From Rubrivivax sp. (GTDB lineage Bacteria; Pseudomonadota; Gammaproteobacteria; Burkholderiales; Burkholderiaceae), in contig SEEY01000159.1 of assembly GCA_004211235.1 (NCBI GenBank), positions 1 through 10,363 of the forward strand: DNA of 10,363 nt, read 5' to 3'. Of the stretch, positions 1 through 5,581 are shown one piece after another. Numbering within the stretch: position 1 is the first letter of the stretch; every line of letters begins with the position of its first letter. Made by a program: the position numbers and the translations under genes. Under the pieces are notes generated by a model. The model had not been told where the DNA came from. It searched no databases and saw only the letters and a list, made by a program, of their open reading frames with translations.

Positions 1-43
1 CTCCGCCGTCGAGATCAAGGCCGAGGCGCGCGGCCGGCCCTGA
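1..43 (+). CDS. 3' end of a possible plus-strand gene (partial)
   Basis: Frame 2 of the plus strand is open from the window edge and ends at a TGA at 41-43. It encodes a C-terminus ending Glu-Ala-Arg-Gly-Arg-Pro. The codons favour G/C in third position, as in the neighbouring genes, and the stop falls just before the convergent hydrolase gene that ends at 90. Thirteen codons are too few to identify a family, and the reading could be chance. The function is unknown. Confidence 0.35.
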   Translation, partial: SAVEIKAEARGRP

Positions 44-89
44 AGGCGGCGCCGCATCGGCGCTTGCGCGCCTGCCGCTGTGACGGCGA
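44..89. other. Short convergent intergenic region with GC hairpins
   Basis: Between the two convergent ends lie a perfect 10-bp palindrome GCGGCGCCGC (46-55) and a small hairpin GGCGC-TTGC-GCGCC (59-72). Such structures are often found between convergent genes, but neither is followed by a T tract on either strand, so an intrinsic terminator cannot be claimed. Confidence 0.25.
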
Positions 90-986
90 TCAGCCCAGGC
101 CGGCGATGCTTGCGATCGCGGCAGCCAGGCGCGGCCATAGCGGCTCGGGCAGGTCGTGGCCCCAGCCCGGAATGATCTCCAGCCGCGCGCCGGGGATGCG
201 CTTTGCCAGGTCGTGCCCTGCGGCCACCGGGATCAGCGCGTCATCCTGGCCATGAAGGACGAGGGTGGGCGTGGTGATGCGATCCAGCCGTTCGGCGCGA
301 TGGTTGTCGGCGGCAATCGCCACCATCTGGCGGGCCACGGCCTGCGGGCGGTAGGCGCGCCGCACGCCCTCGGCGATGCGCTCGCGCAGCTGGCCCGGCT
401 GGGGCGGATAGCCAGGGCTGCCGATGACGCCGTAGACGGCGGCGAAGTGGTCGAGGATGTTCTCGAGCTTCTGTGCAGGCGTGGCGCCGCGCCTGGGGCG
501 CGACATCAGCACACGGCGCACCTTGAAGCTCTCGCGCGGCAGGCTGCGCGAGCCGCTGCTGGTCATCATCAGCGTCAGGCTTCTGAGCCGCTCCGCATGG
601 GCAAAGCCGAGGTGCTGCGCCACCATGCCGCCCATCGACGCACCGCAGACATGGGCGCGGGCGATGCCCAGCGCATCCAGCACGCCGACGGCGTCGCGGG
701 CCAGGTCGGCGAGCTGGTAGGGCGCCTTCACCGGCAGATGCAGCGTGTGCATCAGCGCAGCCATCGGGATGTTGGGAAGGCCGAGCTGGTCAAAGGACTC
801 GCTCAGGCCGACGTCGCGGTTGTCGAAGCGGATGACGCGAAAGCCGCGCTGCACCAGCTCGTCGACCAGCCCCTCCGGCCAGGCCACGAGCTGCATGCCC
901 AGGCCCATGATCATCAGCAGCGGCTCGCCATCGGCGGGGCCGCGGATGTCGACCTCGATGCGGACGCCGTTGGCGCTGAGCTGCAT
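90..986 (-). CDS. Alpha/beta-fold hydrolase (RdmC-like esterase family)
   Basis: A 298-residue serine hydrolase of the alpha/beta fold. The N-terminal strand-loop reads LMIMGLGMQ (oxyanion region, about 24-32), followed by RFDNRDVGLS (53-62), which is typical of this family. The nucleophile elbow is GASMGG with Ser117; the acid is probably Asp249 in HGQDDALIP, and the base is His277 in GWGHD. The residues between about 140 and 220 form the variable cap, which sets substrate choice and cannot be read from sequence. No signal peptide is visible, so it is probably cytoplasmic. The ATG start follows the TGA of the ClpP-like gene by 13 bases with no clear Shine-Dalgarno sequence, suggesting translational coupling. 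Resemblance to aclacinomycin methylesterase-type proteins is a family label only; the natural substrate is unknown. Haloperoxidase-type annotation is a possible alternative label for the same fold. Confidence 0.9.
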   Translation of the reverse strand: MQLSANGVRIEVDIRGPADGEPLLMIMGLGMQLVAWPEGLVDELVQRGFRVIRFDNRDVGLSESFDQLGLPNIPMAALMHTLHLPVKAPYQLADLARDAVGVLDALGIARAHVCGASMGGMVAQHLGFAHAERLRSLTLMMTSSGSRSLPRESFKVRRVLMSRPRRGATPAQKLENILDHFAAVYGVIGSPGYPPQPGQLRERIAEGVRRAYRPQAVARQMVAIAADNHRAERLDRITTPTLVLHGQDDALIPVAAGHDLAKRIPGARLEIIPGWGHDLPEPLWPRLAAAIASIAGLG

Positions 987-999
987 CAGCCGTGCGTCA

Positions 1000-1602
1000 T
1001 CAGCCCAAATCCACCTGGCGCTCGACCACGCGCGACACCAGGCCGTAGGCGATGGCTTCGTCGGTGCTCATCCAGAAGTCGCGTTCGATGTCGATGCGCA
1101 CGCGCTCCAGCGGCTGACCGGTCTCGCGGGCGATGACGCCGGCGATGCGCTCGCGGGCGCGGATGATCTCCTTGGCCTGGATGGCGATGTCGCTGGCCTG
1201 ACCGCCGGCGCCGCCCGCGGGCTGGTGGATCATGAAGCGCGTGTTGGGCAGCGCGACGCGGCGCTCCTTGGGCACGGCCAGGTAGATGTGCGTGCCGGCG
1301 CTGGCCACCCAGCCGGTGCCGACGATGGTGACCGGCGCGCGCACGAAGCGGATCATGTCGTGGATGGCATCGCCGCTCTCCACGTGGCCGCCGGGCGAGG
1401 ACAGCACCAGCGTGATCGGCGCGTCGGACTCCTGGCTCAGGGCCAGCAGGCGGCGGCAGGTGGCGTGGGCGATCTTGTCGTCGATCTCGCCGAAGATCAT
1501 CACGTAGCGGCCCTTGAAGAGCAGCTGCTCTTCCTGCTTCTCGGGCGCCTCCTTCTTGGCGGCCTTGTCTTTGTCTTCGGTGGCGAGGGTGTGGTGTTGC
1601 AT
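1000..1602 (-). CDS. ClpP-like serine peptidase (orphan paralogue)
   Basis: A 200-residue protein of the ClpP/crotonase fold. Catalytic residues are in the ClpP order: Ser101 in WVASAGT, His126 in FMIHQP and Asp175 in ERDFWMS. The SSPGGHVESGDAI stretch (68-80) and GGAGGQASDI (130-139) also match the family. Canonical ClpP has Ala-Ser-Met-Gly at the nucleophile; here it is Ala-Ser-Ala-Gly. The first ~27 residues are a charged Lys/Glu-rich stretch in place of the usual axial-loop N-terminus, so docking to ClpX or ClpA is uncertain. No clpX, clpA or tig gene is adjacent, so this is probably not the housekeeping ClpP. I chose the ATG at 1602; an in-frame TTG at 1668 would add 22 Pro/Arg/Ser-rich residues without family resemblance. 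Neither start has a good Shine-Dalgarno. It lies 69 bp after the DUF4184 gene and 13 bp before the hydrolase. Confidence 0.88.
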   Translation of the reverse strand: MQHHTLATEDKDKAAKKEAPEKQEEQLLFKGRYVMIFGEIDDKIAHATCRRLLALSQESDAPITLVLSSPGGHVESGDAIHDMIRFVRAPVTIVGTGWVASAGTHIYLAVPKERRVALPNTRFMIHQPAGGAGGQASDIAIQAKEIIRARERIAGVIARETGQPLERVRIDIERDFWMSTDEAIAYGLVSRVVERQVDLG

Positions 1603-1633
1603 GGGGGAGGTCCGGGTTGAGGGCGATACCTTA

Positions 1634-1648
1634 CCGCGAGAAGCGCGG
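1634..1648. repeat. Small hairpin between DUF4184 and the ClpP-like gene
   Basis: A perfect 5-bp inverted repeat, CCGCG-AGAAG-CGCGG on the plus strand, sits in the 69-bp gap after the DUF4184 stop and about 32 bases before the ClpP-like ATG. No T tract follows on the minus strand. It could be an RNA processing or pausing structure, or be chance in GC-rich DNA. Confidence 0.25.
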
Positions 1649-1671
1649 CGAGGTGGATCCGGGTTCAAAGC

Positions 1672-2451
1672 TCAGACATCGCCGAGACGGCGCCACCAGG
1701 CGACGCTGCCAAGCACGTAGAGCAGCGCGAAGCAGCTGGTGCTCCAGACGACCGAGCGCACGAGCAGGTGCGAGCTGTAGGCGGGCAAGCTGGCAGGCGT
1801 GAGGGTGTAGGCGCAGGACGCGCCCACCGCGATGGCCGCGGCCAGGCAGGCGAGCAGCAGCCGCCTGCGCGGCGCGTCCAGCGGCGAAGGCGGTGAAGGC
1901 GATGCCGGTGGCCAGGCGTGCAGGCTGCGCCGGTAGGCGACCGCCAGCGCCACGACGCCGAGGGCGGTGCTCAGGTGCTGCAGCACGTTGGTGACGTGGA
2001 ACTGCCGGTCCATGGCCTCCAGCAGCGGTTCTTCCAGCTCGGGCAACAGCTCGGCGCCCCACAGGCCCTGGTGGGTGAACGAGTCCCAGAGCACATGTGT
2101 CGTCGCGCCGATCAGCACCGACAGCGCGGCCACCGCCACGGCTCGCCAGACCGCATGAGGCGAGGGCCGGAGCTGGGCGCGCACGAGGCTGCGGTGCGGC
2201 TCGGCCAGCAGCATGGTCAGCGGCACCGCAAAACGCAGCGCCAGCGCCAGCAGCAGCAGGCAGACCGGCAGGCAGGCCACGAGGATGCCCTCGGGCGTGT
2301 GGCAGAAACCGCGCCACTTGCCATGCATGCCGACGTAGTAGCTGAGGTCGGGCGCCATGGCGCCGAGGATCAGCGCGGGCAGGGAGAGCCAGCGGGGGCA
2401 GAGCTGCCGCAGCGGCAGGATGGCTGCCGGGTGGGCAAAGGTCCAGGGCAT
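1672..2451 (-). CDS. DUF4184 family membrane protein
   Basis: A 259-residue integral membrane protein. The start MPWTFAHPAA, then GAMAPDLSYY (30-39), CHTPEG (50-55) and HVLWDSFTH (119-127) are the hallmark segments of DUF4184. About five hydrophobic segments can be seen, near 56-82, 101-122, 160-174, 198-217 and 229-253. The conserved polar residues His7, Asp35, His51, His119, Asp123 and His127 could form a metal site, as proposed for the YdjM-type membrane metal-dependent hydrolases; that comparison is inference. No activity is established for DUF4184. A Pro/Ser-rich linker near 180-195 separates the conserved part from two C-terminal helices. The ATG at 2451 has no strong Shine-Dalgarno. 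The gene lies 87 bp after the lipase-like gene, on the same strand. Confidence 0.85.
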   Translation of the reverse strand: MPWTFAHPAAILPLRQLCPRWLSLPALILGAMAPDLSYYVGMHGKWRGFCHTPEGILVACLPVCLLLLALALRFAVPLTMLLAEPHRSLVRAQLRPSPHAVWRAVAVAALSVLIGATTHVLWDSFTHQGLWGAELLPELEEPLLEAMDRQFHVTNVLQHLSTALGVVALAVAYRRSLHAWPPASPSPPSPLDAPRRRLLLACLAAAIAVGASCAYTLTPASLPAYSSHLLVRSVVWSTSCFALLYVLGSVAWWRRLGDV

Positions 2452-2538
2452 CGTTCAGTCGTCAAAGGGGTGGGGAAGGCCACGCAAATCCTGCGCCAAC
2501 GGGCGTCGATGGCCTGCTTCGGCCACGTGCCCGGCCTG

Positions 2539-3396
2539 TCACGTCCGGTAGAACCAGCGCCGCGCGCCCTTCGGTTCAAACGGCTGCCACGCCCCTTCCG
2601 GCTGCGCCAGCCGGTCGGCCAGCGCGTAGAGCGCGACCGGGTTCACGCCCAGGCCGATGTGGCTGGCCTGCACCTCGATGTTCTCGGCCAGCGGTGACGG
2701 CTCGTTGACACTGCATCGCCAGGCGACGACGCCGTCGCTCTTCGAATAGATCGACGTCGTCGGCACCGGCGGCGCCTGGCGGATCTGCGCCAGCAGGTCG
2801 TGGTCATTGGCCACCGTCTGGCCGCTGACCATCTCGAAGAAGCGCCACGCATTGGTGGCGCGCGGGTGGCCGGTGAACGGCGTGCCCAGCGTGACGACGC
2901 AGCGGGCCAGTTCGGGCCGCAGCTTGGCCAGCTCGCGGGCATAGATGCCGCCCAGGCTCCAGCCGATCAGGCTGACCTTGCGGCCGTGGCGGCGGTGCAA
3001 GTCAACCAGATCGGCCTCGCAGCGCTCCAGCACGCCGGCACGCGGGCCGAAGTTGAAGCCCTGGCCCCAGGGCTGTGTCGAATAGCCGAGCGAGTCGAGC
3101 AGCGTGCGCAGCGGCGCTGTGGTGAGGTCATGCGCGCCCAGGCCGGGGAAGACGAGGACCGGATGGCCATCGCCGGTCGGAAACTTCTGCAGCTTCTTCA
3201 TCCACGGCAGCGCCGCGAGCAGGGCGGCGTACTCCCAGGGCGCGCGGCCTTCCAGCATCAGCAGCCAGGCGTTGGGCGCGCGCAGCTCGGCCGCGTCTGT
3301 GTGGGTGGGAGCGGCCTTGGCGGCAGGGCGCGGTGTGCGCGAAGTGCGCGAAGTGCGCGAAGTGCGCGAAGTGCGCGGCGAACGAGGAGCAGGCAT
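2539..3396 (-). CDS. Lipase-like alpha/beta hydrolase with basic Arg-Thr-Ser repeat tail
   Basis: A 285-residue alpha/beta hydrolase resembling bacterial triacylglycerol lipase/esterase families. The core begins near residue 72 with HPVLVFPGLG (oxyanion region). The nucleophile is Ser147 in GWSLGG, the acid is probably Asp221 in SKSDGVV, and the base is His246 in ASHIGLG. The segment VVTLGTPFTGHP (167-178) is typical of lipases. There is no signal peptide. Residues 1-30 are low-complexity and basic (seven Arg, one Lys, no acidic residue) and carry tandem Arg-Thr-Ser units encoded by a 9-bp DNA repeat. The gene starts 33 bp after the WS/DGAT stop on the same strand, so it may hydrolyse the storage lipids that enzyme makes; this role is inferred from position. 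The ATG at 3396 lacks a clear Shine-Dalgarno; a later start such as Met47 would remove the repeat tail and still leave the whole catalytic core. Confidence 0.85.
   Translation of the reverse strand: MPAPRSPRTSRTSRTSRTSRTPRPAAKAAPTHTDAAELRAPNAWLLMLEGRAPWEYAALLAALPWMKKLQKFPTGDGHPVLVFPGLGAHDLTTAPLRTLLDSLGYSTQPWGQGFNFGPRAGVLERCEADLVDLHRRHGRKVSLIGWSLGGIYARELAKLRPELARCVVTLGTPFTGHPRATNAWRFFEMVSGQTVANDHDLLAQIRQAPPVPTTSIYSKSDGVVAWRCSVNEPSPLAENIEVQASHIGLGVNPVALYALADRLAQPEGAWQPFEPKGARRWFYRT
3341..3376 (-). repeat. Tandem 9-bp repeat, four perfect copies, in coding sequence
   Basis: The unit GAAGTGCGC (plus strand) occurs four times head to tail at 3341-3349, 3350-3358, 3359-3367 and 3368-3376, with a degenerate copy just to the left (3332-3340). 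On the minus strand it encodes repeated Thr-Ser-Arg in the N-terminal tail of the lipase-like hydrolase. Nine-base units keep the frame whatever the copy number, so the repeat could expand or shrink by slippage without breaking the gene. Confidence 0.9.
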
Positions 3397-3429
3397 GCAG
3401 GAAGCGGGAGCGGCAAAGCCCGGCGATTG

Positions 3430-5046
3430 TTAGGCAGCTGCGGCCTTCTTCCGGGGCGTGCTTGCCCGGGGCCGGGCTGTCGCCTTGGCGACGACTTTCT
3501 TCTTCGCCGGGGCGCGCTTCTTCACCGGGGCGGCGGGCTCGGGCGCTGCCTCCGCCACCCGCAGGGCCTGGAACTCCAGGAAGGCCGCGTCCACGTAGGC
3601 CGCGAGTTCGCCCGTCTCCGGCAGCGCCTCGCCGCAGGCCATCAGGCCGATGTCCAGCGACTGGTCGTAGGTCTGCACCGTCACGTTCAGCGCCAGGCCG
3701 TGCACGGCGATGGACGTCGGATAGTTGGTCAGCATGCGCGCGCCGGCGAGGTAGAGCGGCATCTGCGGCCCCGGCACGTTGGAGATGACGAGGTTGGCCA
3801 CGACGGGCAGCTTCTCGGCCACCTTCGCGCGGCCGTAGAGCAGGGCGCCCGCGTGCATCAGCCAGGGCAGGCCCAGGCTGGGAAAGTCGGTCGGCATCAG
3901 GCTCTTGAGTTGACTCATCTGCGCCTTCATCGCCTGGCTGGAGGCGATGACGTGGGCCAGGCGCGCGGCCGGGTCGGCGATGTGCGTGCCCAGGCTCATC
4001 AGCGTCATCGTCGCCTGCGTGTTGGAGGTCGTGTCGCCCGCGAGGCGGGTGGACACGGGCACGGCGGCGATCAGGCTCTTGCGCGGCAGCGGGCCATGCT
4101 TGATCAGGAAGCGCCGCAGCGCGCCGCCGATGACGAACAGCACCGCGTCGTTGACGCTGGCGCCGTGGCGCTTGCGGGTGCGGTTGAGCTCGGCCAGCGG
4201 CAGGGAGACGCCGGCGAAGGAGCGGGTGTCAGACAGGCTGACGTTGAAGCGGGTGCGCGGTGCCGGGCCGAGGCTGGAGACCGCCGTCCTGCCACGCACG
4301 ACGGCATTGGTCTGTACTGCGGTGGCGGACACCGCGGCGAGCAGCGTGCGCAGCTTGTCGACCGGCGATCCCGCCGCCGCGCCGCTGACGTAGCCTGCGG
4401 CCATGTTGCCGAGGATGCCGGCCGCGCCTGGCAGCGATCGGGCCAGCTTGACGGTCTGCTGCCACTGCTGCGAGACGGCCGCGCGCAGCATGCCGGCTGC
4501 GCCGATGTGGCCGCGCAGTTTGCCGCGGGCGGGCGTGACTTCGACGGGGCGCGGCTCGGGGCTGAGATCGAGGATGACCTGGGCGAGCGCGACGGCGGCC
4601 TGGCCGTCGACCGCTGCGTGGTGCAGCTGCGTGTAGAGGGCGACGCGCTGCTCGCCATCGGGGCCCGGCTCCAGGCCGGTGAACACATGGAACTTCCACA
4701 GCGGACGAGCCCGGTCCAGCAGCACCGGGTGGCGCTGGCCGACCTGCGCTTCCAGCGCCGCCATGCCGCTGCCCCGGGGCAGCTTGATCTCGACGATGTG
4801 GGCTTCGAGGTCGGGGTCGGCGTCCACCCAGCCGGGGTTCGACAGGCCCAGCGGCATCGTCAGCAGCCGGCGCCTCAAGGCCGGCAGCAGCGGCAGCCGA
4901 AGCCGCATGTGCTCGCGCAGGTCCTCGAGGTAGTCACCCGCGTAGTCGGCCGGCAGTTCCAGCAGATGCAGCGCGCCGACATGCATCGGCATCTGCGGCG
5001 TTTCCAGGTAGAGGAAGCTGGCGTCCAGGCCGGCGAGCTGCTTCAT
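3430..5046 (-). CDS. Wax ester synthase / diacylglycerol acyltransferase (WS/DGAT)
   Basis: A 538-residue member of the bifunctional WS/DGAT family, which transfers acyl groups from acyl-CoA to fatty alcohols (wax esters) or diacylglycerol (triacylglycerol) on the inner membrane face or lipid inclusions. The start MKQLAGLDASFLYLET is typical. The active-site motif HHxxxDG is HHAAVDG at 142-148, with His143 the expected general base. Other family motifs are PLW (115-117), VND (298-300) and SNVPGP..PLY (422-432). The protein is longer than Acinetobacter AtfA (about 458 residues). Part of the excess is a C-terminal tail, 508-538, rich in Lys, Arg, Ala and Pro and lacking acidic residues. The ATG at 5046 has a good GGAG Shine-Dalgarno. 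A lipase-like gene follows after 33 bp. Which acceptor it prefers cannot be read from sequence. Confidence 0.95.
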   Translation of the reverse strand: MKQLAGLDASFLYLETPQMPMHVGALHLLELPADYAGDYLEDLREHMRLRLPLLPALRRRLLTMPLGLSNPGWVDADPDLEAHIVEIKLPRGSGMAALEAQVGQRHPVLLDRARPLWKFHVFTGLEPGPDGEQRVALYTQLHHAAVDGQAAVALAQVILDLSPEPRPVEVTPARGKLRGHIGAAGMLRAAVSQQWQQTVKLARSLPGAAGILGNMAAGYVSGAAAGSPVDKLRTLLAAVSATAVQTNAVVRGRTAVSSLGPAPRTRFNVSLSDTRSFAGVSLPLAELNRTRKRHGASVNDAVLFVIGGALRRFLIKHGPLPRKSLIAAVPVSTRLAGDTTSNTQATMTLMSLGTHIADPAARLAHVIASSQAMKAQMSQLKSLMPTDFPSLGLPWLMHAGALLYGRAKVAEKLPVVANLVISNVPGPQMPLYLAGARMLTNYPTSIAVHGLALNVTVQTYDQSLDIGLMACGEALPETGELAAYVDAAFLEFQALRVAEAAPEPAAPVKKRAPAKKKVVAKATARPRASTPRKKAAAA

Positions 5047-5053
5047 GGGCTGT

Positions 5054-5057
5054 CTCC
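5054..5057 (-). promoter_or_regulatory. Ribosome binding site of WS/DGAT
   Basis: The minus strand reads GGAG, 7 bases before the ATG at 5046. It supports this start codon, which also begins with the conserved WS/DGAT N-terminus. Confidence 0.7.
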
Positions 5058-5093
5058 GTGTTGTCGGCGCAGCATACCGACCCAGACCACGGA

Positions 5094-5107
5094 GGCCCCT
5101 GGGGGCC
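5094..5107. repeat. GC-rich inverted repeat between PspC and WS/DGAT genes
   Basis: GGCCCC-TG-GGGGCC forms a near-perfect palindrome in the 101-bp gap downstream of the SHOCT-PspC stop and upstream of WS/DGAT; GGAGG/CCTCC at 5091-5095 and 5112-5116 offer an alternative, overlapping pairing. No T tract follows on the minus strand, so it is at most a pause or Rho-assisted site. A weak -10-like TATGCT lies between it and the WS/DGAT start (5076-5071) but has no matching -35. Confidence 0.3.
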
Positions 5108-5147
5108 GACCCCTCCAGCGACTGCCGTCAGGCCGCAGCGGCTGGGC

Positions 5148-5480
5148 TTATTCCTCGGGGACGAAGATCCACAGCAGGATGTAGAGCAGGATGCCGCTGC
5201 CGAACGCCAGGAAGAGCACGACGAAGATCAGGCGCCAGATCCAGGAATCCAGGCCGGTCGCGCGGGCGATGCCGCCGCACACGCCGCCGATCCAGCGGTC
5301 GATGCGGGCACGGCGCAGGCCGTTGACGGCGCCGAGATTGGCGCTGCCGGTGGCGCCACCGTAGCCGGGGGCCGGTTGAGCGCCCAGCACGCGGGCCTTG
5401 GCCTTGGCGAATTCCTCGTCGCTGAGCACGCCGCGGGCATGCAGGTCGGCCAGTTTGTTGAGTTCGTCGGCGCTGTTCAT
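5148..5480 (-). CDS. SHOCT-PspC domain membrane protein
   Basis: A 110-residue protein with two recognisable parts. Residues about 3-33 (ELNKLADLHARGVLSDEEF core) match the SHOCT short helical domain. Residues about 58-108 match PspC: basic RRARIDRW, the GGVCGGIA signature (65-72), then one long hydrophobic segment (about 82-106) ending in FVPEE. A Gly/Ala/Pro-rich linker joins them. PspC-domain proteins are inner-membrane proteins; in enterobacteria PspC takes part in the phage-shock envelope stress response, but no pspA, pspB or pspF gene is present here, so a stress role is only a family-based guess. The frame stays open upstream into the binding-protein gene; the ATG at 5480 is chosen because the SHOCT domain begins there and a good AAGGA Shine-Dalgarno precedes it. 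Confidence 0.9.
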   Translation of the reverse strand: MNSADELNKLADLHARGVLSDEEFAKAKARVLGAQPAPGYGGATGSANLGAVNGLRRARIDRWIGGVCGGIARATGLDSWIWRLIFVVLFLAFGSGILLYILLWIFVPEE

Positions 5481-5487
5481 TTGAGGT

Positions 5488-5492
5488 TCCTT
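5488..5492 (-). promoter_or_regulatory. Ribosome binding site of the SHOCT-PspC gene
   Basis: The minus strand reads AAGGA, 7 bases before the ATG at 5480. This decides the start against longer readings of the same frame, which would run into the gene that ends at 5582. Confidence 0.75.
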
Positions 5493-5520
5493 TCGGGTCT
5501 TGATGTTGCGAAGCCTAGCG

Positions 5521-5537
5521 GCAGGCCGCGTGCCTGC
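5521..5537. repeat. Hairpin downstream of the first binding-protein gene
   Basis: GCAGGC-CGCGT-GCCTGC is a perfect 6-bp stem with a 5-base loop, about 45 bases past the stop of the binding-protein gene ending at 5582 and before the SHOCT-PspC start. No T tract follows on the minus strand. It may mark the end of the importer transcript, but this is weak. Confidence 0.3.
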
Positions 5538-5581
5538 GAGCTGCTTGCGACAGTCGGTCGATTCGTCGGGATGCGCCTTCG

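Noticed and set aside
419..430. DRDGDG calcium-like loop in both binding proteins as something novel (residue positions 419-429, encoded near 6110-6125 and 7880-7897)
   Set aside because: As far as I know this acidic loop is common in SBP_bac_5 proteins of this type, so it is not a special feature. The start and end given are residue numbers.
156..1620. Long plus-strand open frames at 156-1136 and 745-1620
   Set aside because: They are antisense to the hydrolase and ClpP-like genes, and their products are Ala/Arg/Asp/His-rich without recognisable motifs.
1603..1668. TTG start adding 22 residues to the ClpP-like protein
   Set aside because: The added stretch is Pro/Arg/Ser-rich with no family resemblance, and TTG is a less likely start than the ATG at 1602.
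2800..5184. A plus-strand open frame of 794 codons
   Set aside because: It is opposite the WS/DGAT and hydrolase genes, which have full family motifs. Its product is low-complexity, rich in Arg, Gln, His and Gly, with no domain, as expected of an antisense frame in GC-rich DNA.
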